Shown here: piece by piece, positions 36,733-46,300 of the stretch | Layout: every line of letters starts with the position of its first letter | Numbering within the stretch: position 1 is the first letter of the stretch | Origin: Cacajao melanocephalus | Lineage: Eukaryota; Chordata; Mammalia; Primates; Pitheciidae | DNA: 64,000 bases | Direction of reading: 5' to 3' | Assembly (NCBI GenBank): GCA_963573385.1 | Contig: CAUYLG010021657.1 | Coordinates: 1-64,000, forward strand | Notes under the pieces: model-generated | Told to the model about the DNA's origin: nothing | What the model saw: the letters and a program-made list of their open reading frames with translations, nothing else | The model's database searches: none | Program-made: the position numbers and the translations under genes

Positions 36733-38370
36733 TTAGAAGTGGAATTCTTGGATCACAGGGTAGTTCTATTTCTTTAATTTTTTGAAGAGACGCCATATTA
36801 TTTCCCATAATAGCTGTACTAATTTAATTTCCCACCAATAATGGACAAGGGTTCTCTTTTCTCCACAACACTTATTTTTTCTCTTTTTTATAATATCCAT
36901 TCTAACAGGTGTGAGGTGATATCTCATTCTAGTTTTAGTTTGCATTTCTCTGATGATTAGTGATCTTGAGCTTTTTTTCATACACCTGTTGACCATTTGT
37001 ATGCCTTCTTTTGAGAAATGTCTATTCAGGTCTTCTGACCATTAAAAGCAATAAGATACTTGTTTTCTTGCTACTGAATTGCATTTCTTATATGATTTTG
37101 ATGTTAACCCTTTATCAGATGTATGGTTTGCCAGTATTGTCTGTTCACTCTGTTGATTGTTTGCTTTGCTGTGGAAAGGTTTTTAAGTTTGATGCAATCC
37201 TATTTGTCTATTTTTTGCTTTTCTGCCTGTGTTTTATGGTCAAATGAAAAAAATCATTCTCCAGACCAATGTCAAGGAGTTTTTACCCTACGTGTTCTTC
37301 CAGTAGTTTTACAGTTTCAGGCATTACAATTGATTATTGAATCTTTTTTGAGTTGATTTTTGTATATAGTGTGAGATACAGGTTCAATTTCATTTTTCTA
37401 CGTGTGGATATACAGCTGTCCCAACATCATTTATTGAAGAGTCTATCCTTTCCCCACTGTGTGTTCTTGGCACCTTAGTCAAAGATCAATTGACCATAAA
37501 TGCATGGATTTATGTCTGGGCTCTCTATTCTGTTCTATTGGTCTATGTGTCTGTCTTTATGCCTACTATACTGTTTTGATTACTTAAGCTTTGCAACATA
37601 CTTTGAAATCAGGTAGTGTGATACCTCTAGCTTTGTTGTTTTTGCTCAAGATTACTTCAGGTATTCAGGCTTTTTTTGTGATTCCATACAAATTTTAGAA
37701 TTGATTTTTTCTATTTCTTTGAAAAATATTAGAATTTTGATAGGGATTACATTGAATCTGTCAATCATTTTGGGTCATATGAACATCTTAACAATATCAA
37801 TTATTTCAATCCATGAACACACGACATACTACCATTTATTTGCATCTTCTTCAATTTCTTTCATCAATGTTTTATAGTTTTCACTGTACCTGTTTTACCT
37901 CCTTGGTTAAATTTACTCCTAAATATTTTATGTTTTGGTTGCTATTATAAATGGGATTATTGTCTTCATTTCTTTCTCAGATTTTTTTTTGCTGGTGTAT
38001 AGAAATGCTACTGACTTTTGTATGTTGGTTTTCTGTTTTATAACTTTATTGAATTCATATATTAGTTCCAAAAGTTTTTTGATGTAGTTTTTGGGGTTTT
38101 CTATATGTGAGATCATGTTACATGCAAACAGAAACAATTTTATCTCTTCCTTTCTAATTTGAATGACTTTTACTTCTTTTTCTTGCTTAACTGCTCTGGC
38201 TAAAACTTATAGTACTATATTGAATGAAAGTGGTGAGAGTGGGCACCTTAATCTTGTTCTTGATCTAAGAGGGAACGCTTTCCATTTTTTGTATGCTCTG
38301 TATTTAAAACCAGGCAGTATCAGTTACTTTACACTATATTCAAGGAATATTGACATATTTGTATTCCACT

Positions 38371-38550
38371 GGCCTTTATACAAATTGCCTTCCTTTTTCC
38401 TAACTCAAAGCAATGCTGTGTGCCACTCCTATCTTTTAAAGTCTAGGAAACCTTAGAGACGGCCTCTATTCAAATTGCTTTCCTTTTTCCTAACTCAAAG
38501 CAATACAGTATACCACTCCTATCTTTTGAAGTCTAGGAAACCTTAGAAAG
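38371..38550 (+). repeat. Exact two-copy tandem duplication, 90-base period
   Basis: Copy 1 is 38371-38460 and copy 2 is 38461-38550. They align without gaps, with about 10 differences in 90 positions (about 89% identity). Both start GGCCT.TAT.CAAATTGC and end GTCTAGGAAACCTTAGA. The unit does not look like a known transposon. The homology stops at both outer edges. Confidence 0.95.
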
Positions 38551-39984
38551 GGGTTTTTGTGCTTTAGGAAGTGACATTAAATATAAACAAATGTCTTCTC
38601 CTCAAATATGACCGCTTATAGTTTTAGTTGACTGAATGTGTTAAACAAGGAAAGTTTAATGTAAGTCTAAATGTCTTTAAAATAGACTCCTTTCTTTAGC
38701 TGTCTTAGAAACAAACATTTGAATGAAAATATGTGGCAGAAGATACGTGAAAAAGGAAGTGATAGGTCTCAAGAAGGTTTCCTTCTTCTGAAGCCTTGTT
38801 GCCGTCCTTCTATAAAAATTTCTCTACACCATGGATAGCATCTACTACAAATGAAAAACGTGAGACATCTGATTTATGTACATTTTTTCTTCTTTTGCAT
38901 TCTCTTGTTTACAGAGGTACCATTTAGGACAGGATCTAGCATGTATTAGGTTCTTAATGAAACTTCCTGAATTGAAATTAGGTTGTTTTCACTAGGGTCA
39001 GCATTAGAGGTAGTTTCAGTAAATAGTTAAATGTTGCTGAAAAATCTGCTATCCTGATGGCTTCGTGATATTCCTGGGAAAGGGTGGGAGAGATGGAAGA
39101 AGGAAAAGAGAAACTAGTAAAACTAGCACATTTAAAACTGAACACAATTTCTACAATTCTCTTTTGTTCTCATCTCTCTGTCTTTGTCTATTTGCTTCCC
39201 CCCAAACATGGTCTCACTATTCTCTTTCTCTCCCCCCCCCGCCCCCCGCTTTTGCCCCTACAGCCATTCAGGCACCAATCATCTGCCTATCCTTTCCAAA
39301 CTTCCCTGACTGACCACTTTGAGTCAGTGTACAGCAGTAGCCTTCTACCTAGTTAACCTCCCTGCTTTCATCCTTATCACCTTCCAACCTATCTGATGCG
39401 CTGTGCCCACTCTCTTCCTTCCAGGAGGATTATTTCCATCGGATCTCCCCTCTACGATGGCTCTTAATTGCCTTTTGAGTCTAATTAAAACTTCTTCCAG
39501 ACCCTCTACCAATTCATTCCATACACTGTTTCCCTTAGCAGCCCTCTCATGCCAGGTGCCAGCTCCTGCTTGCCGGCCCAGCCAGCAAACCTGCTCGCCC
39601 TCTGCCTTTTCCTGCTTCCTGCCTCACATTGTGCCAGTGGCCTCCTACCTACAGTGCCTACTCCACTTCTCTCTTCTTGCTGCCAAAGCATTCTTCCTTT
39701 TTTGTTTTTGAGATTGCTAAATCACCTCCTAGCTTTGATTACTCTAAGGACCCCAAAGTTCTGCAGGTAGGTCTGTTCTTTTGGAAATGCATGTGTCTTC
39801 ACGTACCTGCATTATCGACACCTTACAGGGAGCAGTGCCCACACATCCTGGTTCAGGGACTCTGGCGCTTGGCGGGGAGTCCTGCCGTCTTTGAGGCTAG
39901 TGGCTTGGTATTTTCCACAACCTGGTGAAAGTGCCTCTACTGCTAAGTCCTTGGCTCATGTCGGATCTGCATTCTCCCTGGATG
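38551..39984. other. Transition zone, C/T-rich, no supported gene
   Basis: AT-rich DNA gives way to a pyrimidine-rich stretch (about 39180-39700), which may hold a decayed L2/MIR-type repeat. Several overlapping Pro/Leu/Ser-rich open frames reflect this composition. No splice-consistent coding signal. Confidence 0.45.
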
Positions 39985-40905
39985 TCCTGGTTCCTGCCTC
40001 GACTTCCCTTTCCCTCCCGAATTGTGCGCTGCCTTCGAGGTCTCAGGCAGCCACAGCTGCCCCTCATCCCTCGCCCCTATTGCGGTGGAACACGGGAAGC
40101 GTCAGGGGCCTCCAGGTGCTTGGAAGGCAACTATCTAGGAGACAGCGGCCTGACGCGGGAAGGGGCTGCCTGGGGAGGAGACCGTAGGCTGCCGGTGGCT
40201 TCCCCGCAGAGGCCGCTTCCCGGTCTTCGTGAGGCAGCTTGGCCCGGGTCCTGAAATGTGGGGCAGCGAGGGGAGCAGCCAAGTTGAGGCCCCGCTGCTC
40301 CCCGAAGCCCCGCTGCTCCCCGAGGCCCCGCTGCTCCCCGCTGCTGCCCTGTGTCGCGGCTTCAGACCCAGACCGCCTCTCGCCACCCTGGTGAGTTTCT
40401 GAGGACACGAAGTGTTCTTAACTCTTGATCCCAGCACAGCCCGGGTGGCCCCGCTGCGCTGCCCACGCGGCAAGAGGGAGGCCAGACGGGCCCAGGCGCA
40501 GCCCTCGAGCCTCCCGCCGCGAAGCCGTTCTTCCGCTCCTGCTCGGGCCACCGGAGCCCGCCCAGCACGGACAGGAGCCCCTGCTGCCCCGACGCCAGGC
40601 CGGGCTGGGCGTGCCAGGGGTCCTGCTCGCGCACCCAAAGGGGTGCCTGGCATGGTCCTCTCCTCTGCTCGAGTGGCGGAGGGACCCCCACCTTGCGCCG
40701 GTGGAAGGGCCCTTGGGGAGGGGAGAGGACTTTCCGGGTGTAATGGGACCCCTAAGCCCACTCTAGGCACCAGGTTTCTCCGCAGCGCCACTCCCGGCGA
40801 CTCCACAGTGTCGCGGGGCGCCTGCGGGATCCATAGCGTCCTGATTTCCAAGTCCAGGGACTGGGTGTGGCCCTGGGCCTCTGGAGATCTTCAGACGGGA
40901 GGGCT
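39985..40905. promoter_or_regulatory. CpG island
   Basis: Abrupt rise in G+C with frequent CpG, including a 3-copy 18-base C-rich repeat (about 40287-40345). Open frames on both strands (e.g. 40135-40851 minus and 40412-40933 plus) are low-complexity Arg/Pro/Gly/Ala and probably composition artefacts. A possible first exon within it is listed separately. It lies about 12 kb beyond the POU3F2 stop codon. Confidence 0.75.
40256..40390 (+). CDS. Possible first coding exon in a CpG island (hypothetical)
   Basis: An ATG at 40256 with G at -3 opens 45 codons, with no stop, to a good donor CTG|GTGAGT at 40390/40391. A possible acceptor (CTTCCCCGCAG) ends at 40210. The encoded piece starts MWGSEGSSQVEAPLLPEAPL and contains PLLPEA repeats from the 18-base C-rich repeat. 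I recognise no family, see no partner exon, and have no transcript evidence. Chance is quite possible in GC-rich DNA. Confidence 0.2.
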
Positions 40906-40937
40906 GTGTGGATTCATGATAAGCTGCGGGTGATTTC

Positions 40938-40960
40938 GTGCTGCTGCTGCTGCTGCTGCT
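40938..40960 (+). repeat. Short (CTG)n tract
   Basis: Six pure CTG units plus flanking partial units at the edge of the CpG island, outside any supported gene. Confidence 0.9.
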
Positions 40961-41373
40961 TGGTGTGCTTGGTTTTAACTGCATGAACCTGATATTCTCC
41001 TCCTAATTCAGTCTGCTATAAATGACACCACAGATAGACACTATAAACGTCAAGAGTTTGGAAGATGTTGAAGAAAACGGAGTGCTTTGCAAGAGTACGG
41101 GGCTAGTCATAGCATCACAGGAGCTACTAGAGTCCCTATGATCACTGGTGTGTGGCGCCGGTGGCCCCGAATGATCGTTTCAGCTGCAAGTCAGGACCTG
41201 AATATGCTAAACACAAAAAGTCTCCTGAGTGGCAGCCCCAACTTAAAGCTAACCAGAATTGGTGGTGCCTTTCCTGGATAATGCAACTGAGATAACTGTC
41301 TCTGCATTTCTCTTTCCTCACACAAATAGGCATAAGGATATACGGTTATTTTTAAGTTAGAAAACATTTCTTA

Positions 41374-41640
41374 GGCCTGCACAGTGGCTCACGCCTATAA
41401 TCCCAGCACTTTGGGAGGCTGAGGTGGGAGAATTGCTTGATCTTAGGAGTTCCAGACCAGAGTCTGCAACAAAGTGAGACATGGTGGCATATGCCTATAG
41501 TCCCAGCTACTGAGGTGGCTGAGATGGGAAGATCCCTTGAGCTCAGGAGTTCGAGGCTGCAGTTAGCTATGATTGTACCACTGCAATCCCATCTGGGAGA
41601 TGGAGAAAGATTCTGTCTCAAAAAAACGAAACAAAACAGC
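41374..41640 (+). mobile_element. Alu element (AluJ-like), sense, with perfect 12-base target-site duplication
   Basis: Starts GGCCTGCACAGTGGCTCACG and ends in an A-rich tail. AAACATTTCTTA occurs directly before (41362-41373) and directly after (41641-41652). Last recognisable Alu or L1 in the window. Confidence 0.93.
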
Positions 41641-41652
41641 AAACATTTCTTA

Positions 41653-42660
41653 TTAGTCATAGCAGAGACCTCCAGTGGAGTAAGCAACAGTAGTACTTCA
41701 GGTTGGATTTGCACTTTATACAATGCTTTCATGTACATTATTTCATCTGAGCCTTACTTCAACCCTGTTGCAAAGTTTAAAAAGGGTTATTATCCATATT
41801 CTGCACATGAGAAAACTGAGATCTGAAGATGTCAACTGACTTTCCCCAGTTGCTAGTTAAGAAGCATAGAAGGATAGACAAGCACCTGAGTTCTGACTGC
41901 AAGTTCACTGCCCAGTTCCATTAATAGTGTTGGGAGCTGCCTGAAGTGCATGTCCTCTCTCTTCTCCTCTTCGTCCTGTTACTTGGGATAAAGGTGGAGG
42001 GAGAAAACAGCATTCATGGTGCAAATGGCCCATAGTATGGTAGGAGGACAAATGCACTGGGCTCTGAGGAAAGCAAAGTTCAGCTGAACTGGTGCCTTTG
42101 GTGGGAGTTTCCGGGGAAATGTTTTCCTTAGTCTGGAAAATTCTTACATGGATGGGTTTCTGTTCAAGTGATCTACTTTTTTAAAAAATTCACTTTTGAG
42201 CAGTAAAACTGAACAAACCTACTATAGAGCAAAAAGTGTGGGATGAAACCTGCGCTAGGTTAAAACAGCATTGGCTGGACCCCATTTTTGCTGATTGAAG
42301 CATTCTGCTTGTTATTAGCCATGGTGTCTAACCTGGTATTCTGGTCCTAATGCTTGCCAAAAGCTGAGGCTTCTCCAAGAGACTGAAGACTTATCTACTA
42401 CAGCCCCAAGGTGTAGGAACGAAGGAATTGGGGAAGCGATTCTTTCTTCCTATCTTTGGGAACTTTTATGGTATAGAACGCAGTGTCTTTTCTGGCAAAA
42501 CTTTTCAAATCTCTACTCAGGAATTTCCTAGAATTAGATGTTTAGAAACCCTTGCCGGGGTCATATGCATAGTCACCTTTATAAGTGTTTGCCTAGGAGG
42601 GATTGAGGGGAAGAATGTAGAGTGAGGAAAGAGAGGAGGAATAAGGGGAAGGAGAACTGG
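41653..42660. other. Intergenic, no recognised feature
   Basis: Mixed-composition single-copy DNA. No transposon, splice-consistent exon or RNA gene recognised. Confidence 0.5.
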
Positions 42661-43059
42661 ATCTGAAACAAAATGTGCGCTGACTGGGAGGCTGTAAAAT
42701 CAGGGGTAGTTCCGAGCCGATGCCACTGTGGGGCGCCAAAGTTCTACTCGGCTAAGGCCCGCCGCCTTCTTGGGTGCGAGGACAGAAGTCCTGGAGAACA
42801 GATGCACTGGGGGAAGAGAGCGGGGAGGAAGGAGGGAAGGGAAGGGAAAGGAGGGGTGGGGCTAGGGTGTCCTTTATTCTCCAGTTAAACTCGCCTGGGA
42901 GACTTTGTTACATAACAAGTCTGTGCGTGGGGGAAAGAAGACTTTGTTAGAGGGAAAGAAGGAGGGTGTGGGGAGGGGGTGAAGCTCTTAGAAAAGAAGA
43001 AAATCTCGGAATACTGAGTTGACTTGAGAGCACAAACGGTCCTCGTGGCTTCAGAGATG

Positions 43060-43550
43060 TTGCGGCTTATTCTTAAACTGGGGCCACGACCTTTTTTAAA
43101 GGGGGCTAGCGAGGAGGGGGGATACGTTTGGAAAGGATCCGTTCCCCGACCCCCCCACCCAACAGACACAAACCAGAGACCCCGCCCAACCTCCCGGCCC
43201 CTCGCCCCACTCTCTACCCCCTCCCTTGCCTGGAGGCTGCAGCCTCCAGGAAGCCGGGCTCTTTCTCCTCTGGGGCGCCGCGGCTCCATCTGCAGCCCCC
43301 GAGGACTCCTCAGTCGGGATAAAGGGCGGCCTCCCCCGCCTGCCAGCACCCGGGATGCTCAGCCGTCAGCTGCCGGGAGGCGCTTATTTCTTTCCGGCGA
43401 GGCTTTCGCCGCGGGCAGCGAGGGGCGGAGGGGCCGGGGCCCGCGGGGCGGGGCGGGAAGGGGGCGGGAGGCGGCGGCCGAGACCTGGGGAGGCTGAGCG
43501 CCCCGGCCCCGCCAGGATTTATTACATCCCAGCCACTGGCAAAGGTTAGG
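43060..43550. promoter_or_regulatory. CpG island
   Basis: Very GC-rich, with many CpGs and GC boxes (GGGGCGGGGCGGG near 43443). It ends at an AT-rich block containing GGATTTATTACATCCCAGCC. Open frames on both strands are compositional. Likely regulatory DNA of the POU3F2 domain. Confidence 0.65.
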
Positions 43551-43899
43551 AACGCGCATTTAGAGACGGGATAATCCGAGTTTAAATATTAAAAGTAAAA
43601 GCAGAATCGGTGGAATATTTACCTAGAGACTGAGCAGATCTCCCTTCGTGAGGGGAGAGGACTGCGGAGGAGCCCGGCTCCGAGGCCAGCGGCTCTAGCG
43701 TTGCGCTTCCCCAGTGGCACCGCCTGGGACGGCCAGGACCCACCTCTGAAGCTTCCTCAGACTGTGGTTAAGGGGGCGGATCGCGGACCCCCTCGCTCTC
43801 CCAAGTCGATCGGAGTCTGCGGGGCTCGGTCCAGATCTTCTGCTTTGTCATAGTCTCCTTTTTAAGGGCCTCCCGGACCAACACAAAAGGTGGCAGAAA

Positions 43900-44165
43900 G
43901 TACGTTGGATCAATAGCAAAGATTGTTATTTAGATAACGAATTAATCTCCCTGTTCTAGTACTTTTTATAGTGAACTTTGCACCTCTTCCATAAGAAAAA
44001 GGAATTTAAAGGGAGAAGAACGTCTCAAACAGGATTAAGGTTTTAATTACAATTCCCTATCGAAATAGTATGTTTGATGAGCTGATCTTATCAATTAATA
44101 GTAACATTAAAGCACAAGAAACAGATTCATGGAAATATGCTTAAAGGAGCCTTTAAAAAGTAATC
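43900..44165. promoter_or_regulatory. Homeodomain-site-rich AT block (candidate enhancer)
   Basis: AT-rich island between two GC-rich blocks. It has GAATTAATC, TTTTAATTACAATT, TCAATTAATAG and TTAGATAAC within about 200 bases. Such ATTA/TAATTA cores are bound by homeodomain and POU factors. No repeat is seen. Function is inferred from motif density and position. Confidence 0.4.
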
Positions 44166-44399
44166 GCACTCGGGGAACTAGCGGGGCAGGCGGCCAGCGA
44201 TGCTGCGTCCGTCCGAGCAAGTTTCGGATTCCCTCTGCCCCGACTGGTCCGGAGCGGGGCCCGCATCTGGGGCGCAGTATGGGGCGGGGGCGCCGGGCCC
44301 GGCGCTGGGAGACCAGGCTACGCGGGTGGGAGGGAAATAATAAATAACAGACGCCTCTTCCAAGCTGAGGCCCACATCAAAGTCGTGGCCTCACAAGGG

Positions 44400-44760
44400 C
44401 CGTGCAGTTCACTGCGTTTGGGTCAGCGTTATATTCCAGGGGCAAATAAAGTAATTTGAACATGCACCAACAGTTTTCCATAAAATACGAGTTAAAAGAA
44501 GTAATAGAACTAATCACTGTCTCCTCAAATCAAGTAGAAAACATTTCAATGCACTAATTAGAGTAATTAGAATAATAAGCCTCTGCCTATATGTGGTAAG
44601 ACAATGTGTACAAACAACTTTATTTAATGTATACTGGTAATCAGCGATGCGTGCCTGCTTGAATGCTTAGCGCAATAAAACTACCCTCCGTCCGCCCAAA
44701 CAATCAAATACAAATTAGTTTAATGATTGTGCCTGCTGAATGTCTTAGAAATCCACAGGC
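44400..44760. promoter_or_regulatory. Candidate enhancer with paired TAATTA sites
   Basis: Contains CTAATTAGAGTAATTAG at 44554-44570, two TAATTA cores 9 bases apart, with more AATTAG, TTTAATG and AATCA motifs on either side. Flanked by CpG-rich DNA. No transposon. Typical of deeply conserved non-coding elements near neural transcription factor genes, but conservation was not tested. Confidence 0.42.
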
Positions 44761-44789
44761 AGAGGCGAGTAAATAGAAGCATCCTTGTT

Positions 44790-45290
44790 TGCTTCTACGA
44801 CCCCGCCTGGGCTGGCCGCAGGGCCGGTGAGTGGCCGCGGGCGGGTGCGGCGGGAGCCACCGGGAGGCTCCGCCACGCAGGCGGTGACCAGGCCTGGCGC
44901 CAGCAGAGACCTGCGCCCCACGAGAGCCCCTGCTGCTGCCCTTGGTCGCCTTCCCACTCCTCTCCCGCCAGCTTCCCGCCTCTGCGGCCCTGCGGTGCAG
45001 TGCTGGGTCCCAAACCCCCGTGTCCCCCGCTTGGCCTCACCTCCTACGACAGGCGAAAGGCAGCTTTGGAACTCTCCCACTGCCTGTTTGCGACGTTTTC
45101 CAGAGCTGAGTGATTTCCTCTTACAGGGCGACTCCTCCCCCGGGCCTCAGAGGACCAAGGGGGACTTCTGCGGGCCCTGAGAGCCCCCAGTTCGCGAACA
45201 TGTATGCTAGGCCTCCAGTACTGAGGCGCGGCCCCTCACTTTTGCGGCGCCCAGAGGGGCTCCCGGGCCCCCTTCTCTAGGGAACTGACT
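44790..45290. promoter_or_regulatory. CpG island
   Basis: High G+C and CpG density. Overlapping Pro/Arg/Ala-rich frames on both strands show no domain. Confidence 0.55.
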
Positions 45291-45889
45291 TTCCTCTGCC
45301 GGGAACTGACTTCAAACCCAGCAGGGGAGTGGTTTCCAGGGGGTCTAAGAATTCGTTTTCCTCCGTGCTTCAGCACCTGGAGAGTAGGCTCCTCTTCACT
45401 GGAGGCAGGGAGCTGAGGTCAGAAATACCCAGAAGTTTGCTGGGTGGGAGCTGAAGGGAACCTGCCTCAGAACTTTGCTCCCCAGCTCTCAGCTGTCCCC
45501 CATCATTTTCGCCAATACCGCCGCCCCCGCACAAAAGCAGGAAAAGCCCAGATTACTGTATTTCCCTGGGCAGCGCTCCTCCTTTCCTCTCCAGTATTCC
45601 TGCACTCGTCTCATCTCCCTCTTTCTCTAAGGGCACCGTCTTCCACAATTGCCTCTCCCATGCAGGTGCAATGTCCTGGGCCTGACTTTGCAGAGTCAAG
45701 TGGAAAAGCCGGGTAGGCAGAAAGCTAGGAGACTCTCCTCTGGGCCTCGACCCCTCCTCACCCCTAGACGCCCCTGAACTTCTGCCCCAGCCACACGCGC
45801 CCCCAGAGAGGCCCTGCCAACTCCTGCGTCTAGATACCACTTTCCCGGGGCGACAGCCATACCCAAGACATCTGGACTCCTCCTCTAGC

Positions 45890-46300
45890 CTCTGCTAGGG
45901 TGGGCAAATCCACCAACCGTCCCCCTTACCCCACCCCGCTTCCTTGGGAAGCGAGAGAGTGGAACAGCTCGACCTCCGAGCTGTTGACACTTCCCCTGGG
46001 GGTCCGGGCTTCGGAGCCCGGGGAGCCGCAGAGAATCCCAGCTTTCCAGACGGGCACTTAGGGGCTGCTGGCAGCCTCCCGAATGAAGGCTGGGGCTGGG
46101 AGTCCTGGGAGTGCCCGGCTCCTCTCCCTCTCTTTCCTCCCTGCGAGGCCGAGCCGGCTGTAAGGACCTTCAGACAGCGGCCCGGGTCCCCGAGGTGGGG
46201 GGTGCGCGGGGAGGCCGAGGCACCTCTTTTGCGACTGGGCAGGGAGCATATGCTGGCCGGCAGCACACTCACCCGCTTCGTCCAGGCGCGGCACCCACTT
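45890..46300. promoter_or_regulatory. GC-rich/CpG-rich block
   Basis: G+C-rich segment with several CpGs, ending at AT-rich DNA near 46305. No gene supported. Confidence 0.45.

Larger units (their letters stand above)
35940..38330 (-). mobile_element. Old L1 (L1M-like) 3' region and ORF2, antisense, with (TG)n insertion
   Basis: GCTTTATTAAGGTATAATTA, GCTTATTTCGCTTAACATAA, and GCTATTGCAAATAATGCAGC are reversed L1 landmarks. ORF2-derived tracts continue to about 38330. A (CT)n(TG)n repeat interrupts at 36455-36529. A short unit near GAATATATACCTAG is locally triplicated at 36660-36732. Coding is destroyed. Confidence 0.82.

Noticed and set aside
40135..40851. 238-codon open frame on the minus strand in a CpG island
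   Set aside because: Pro/Arg/Gly/Ala-rich, overlaps long frames on the other strand, no domain or splice logic. GC-rich DNA lacks stop codons by composition.
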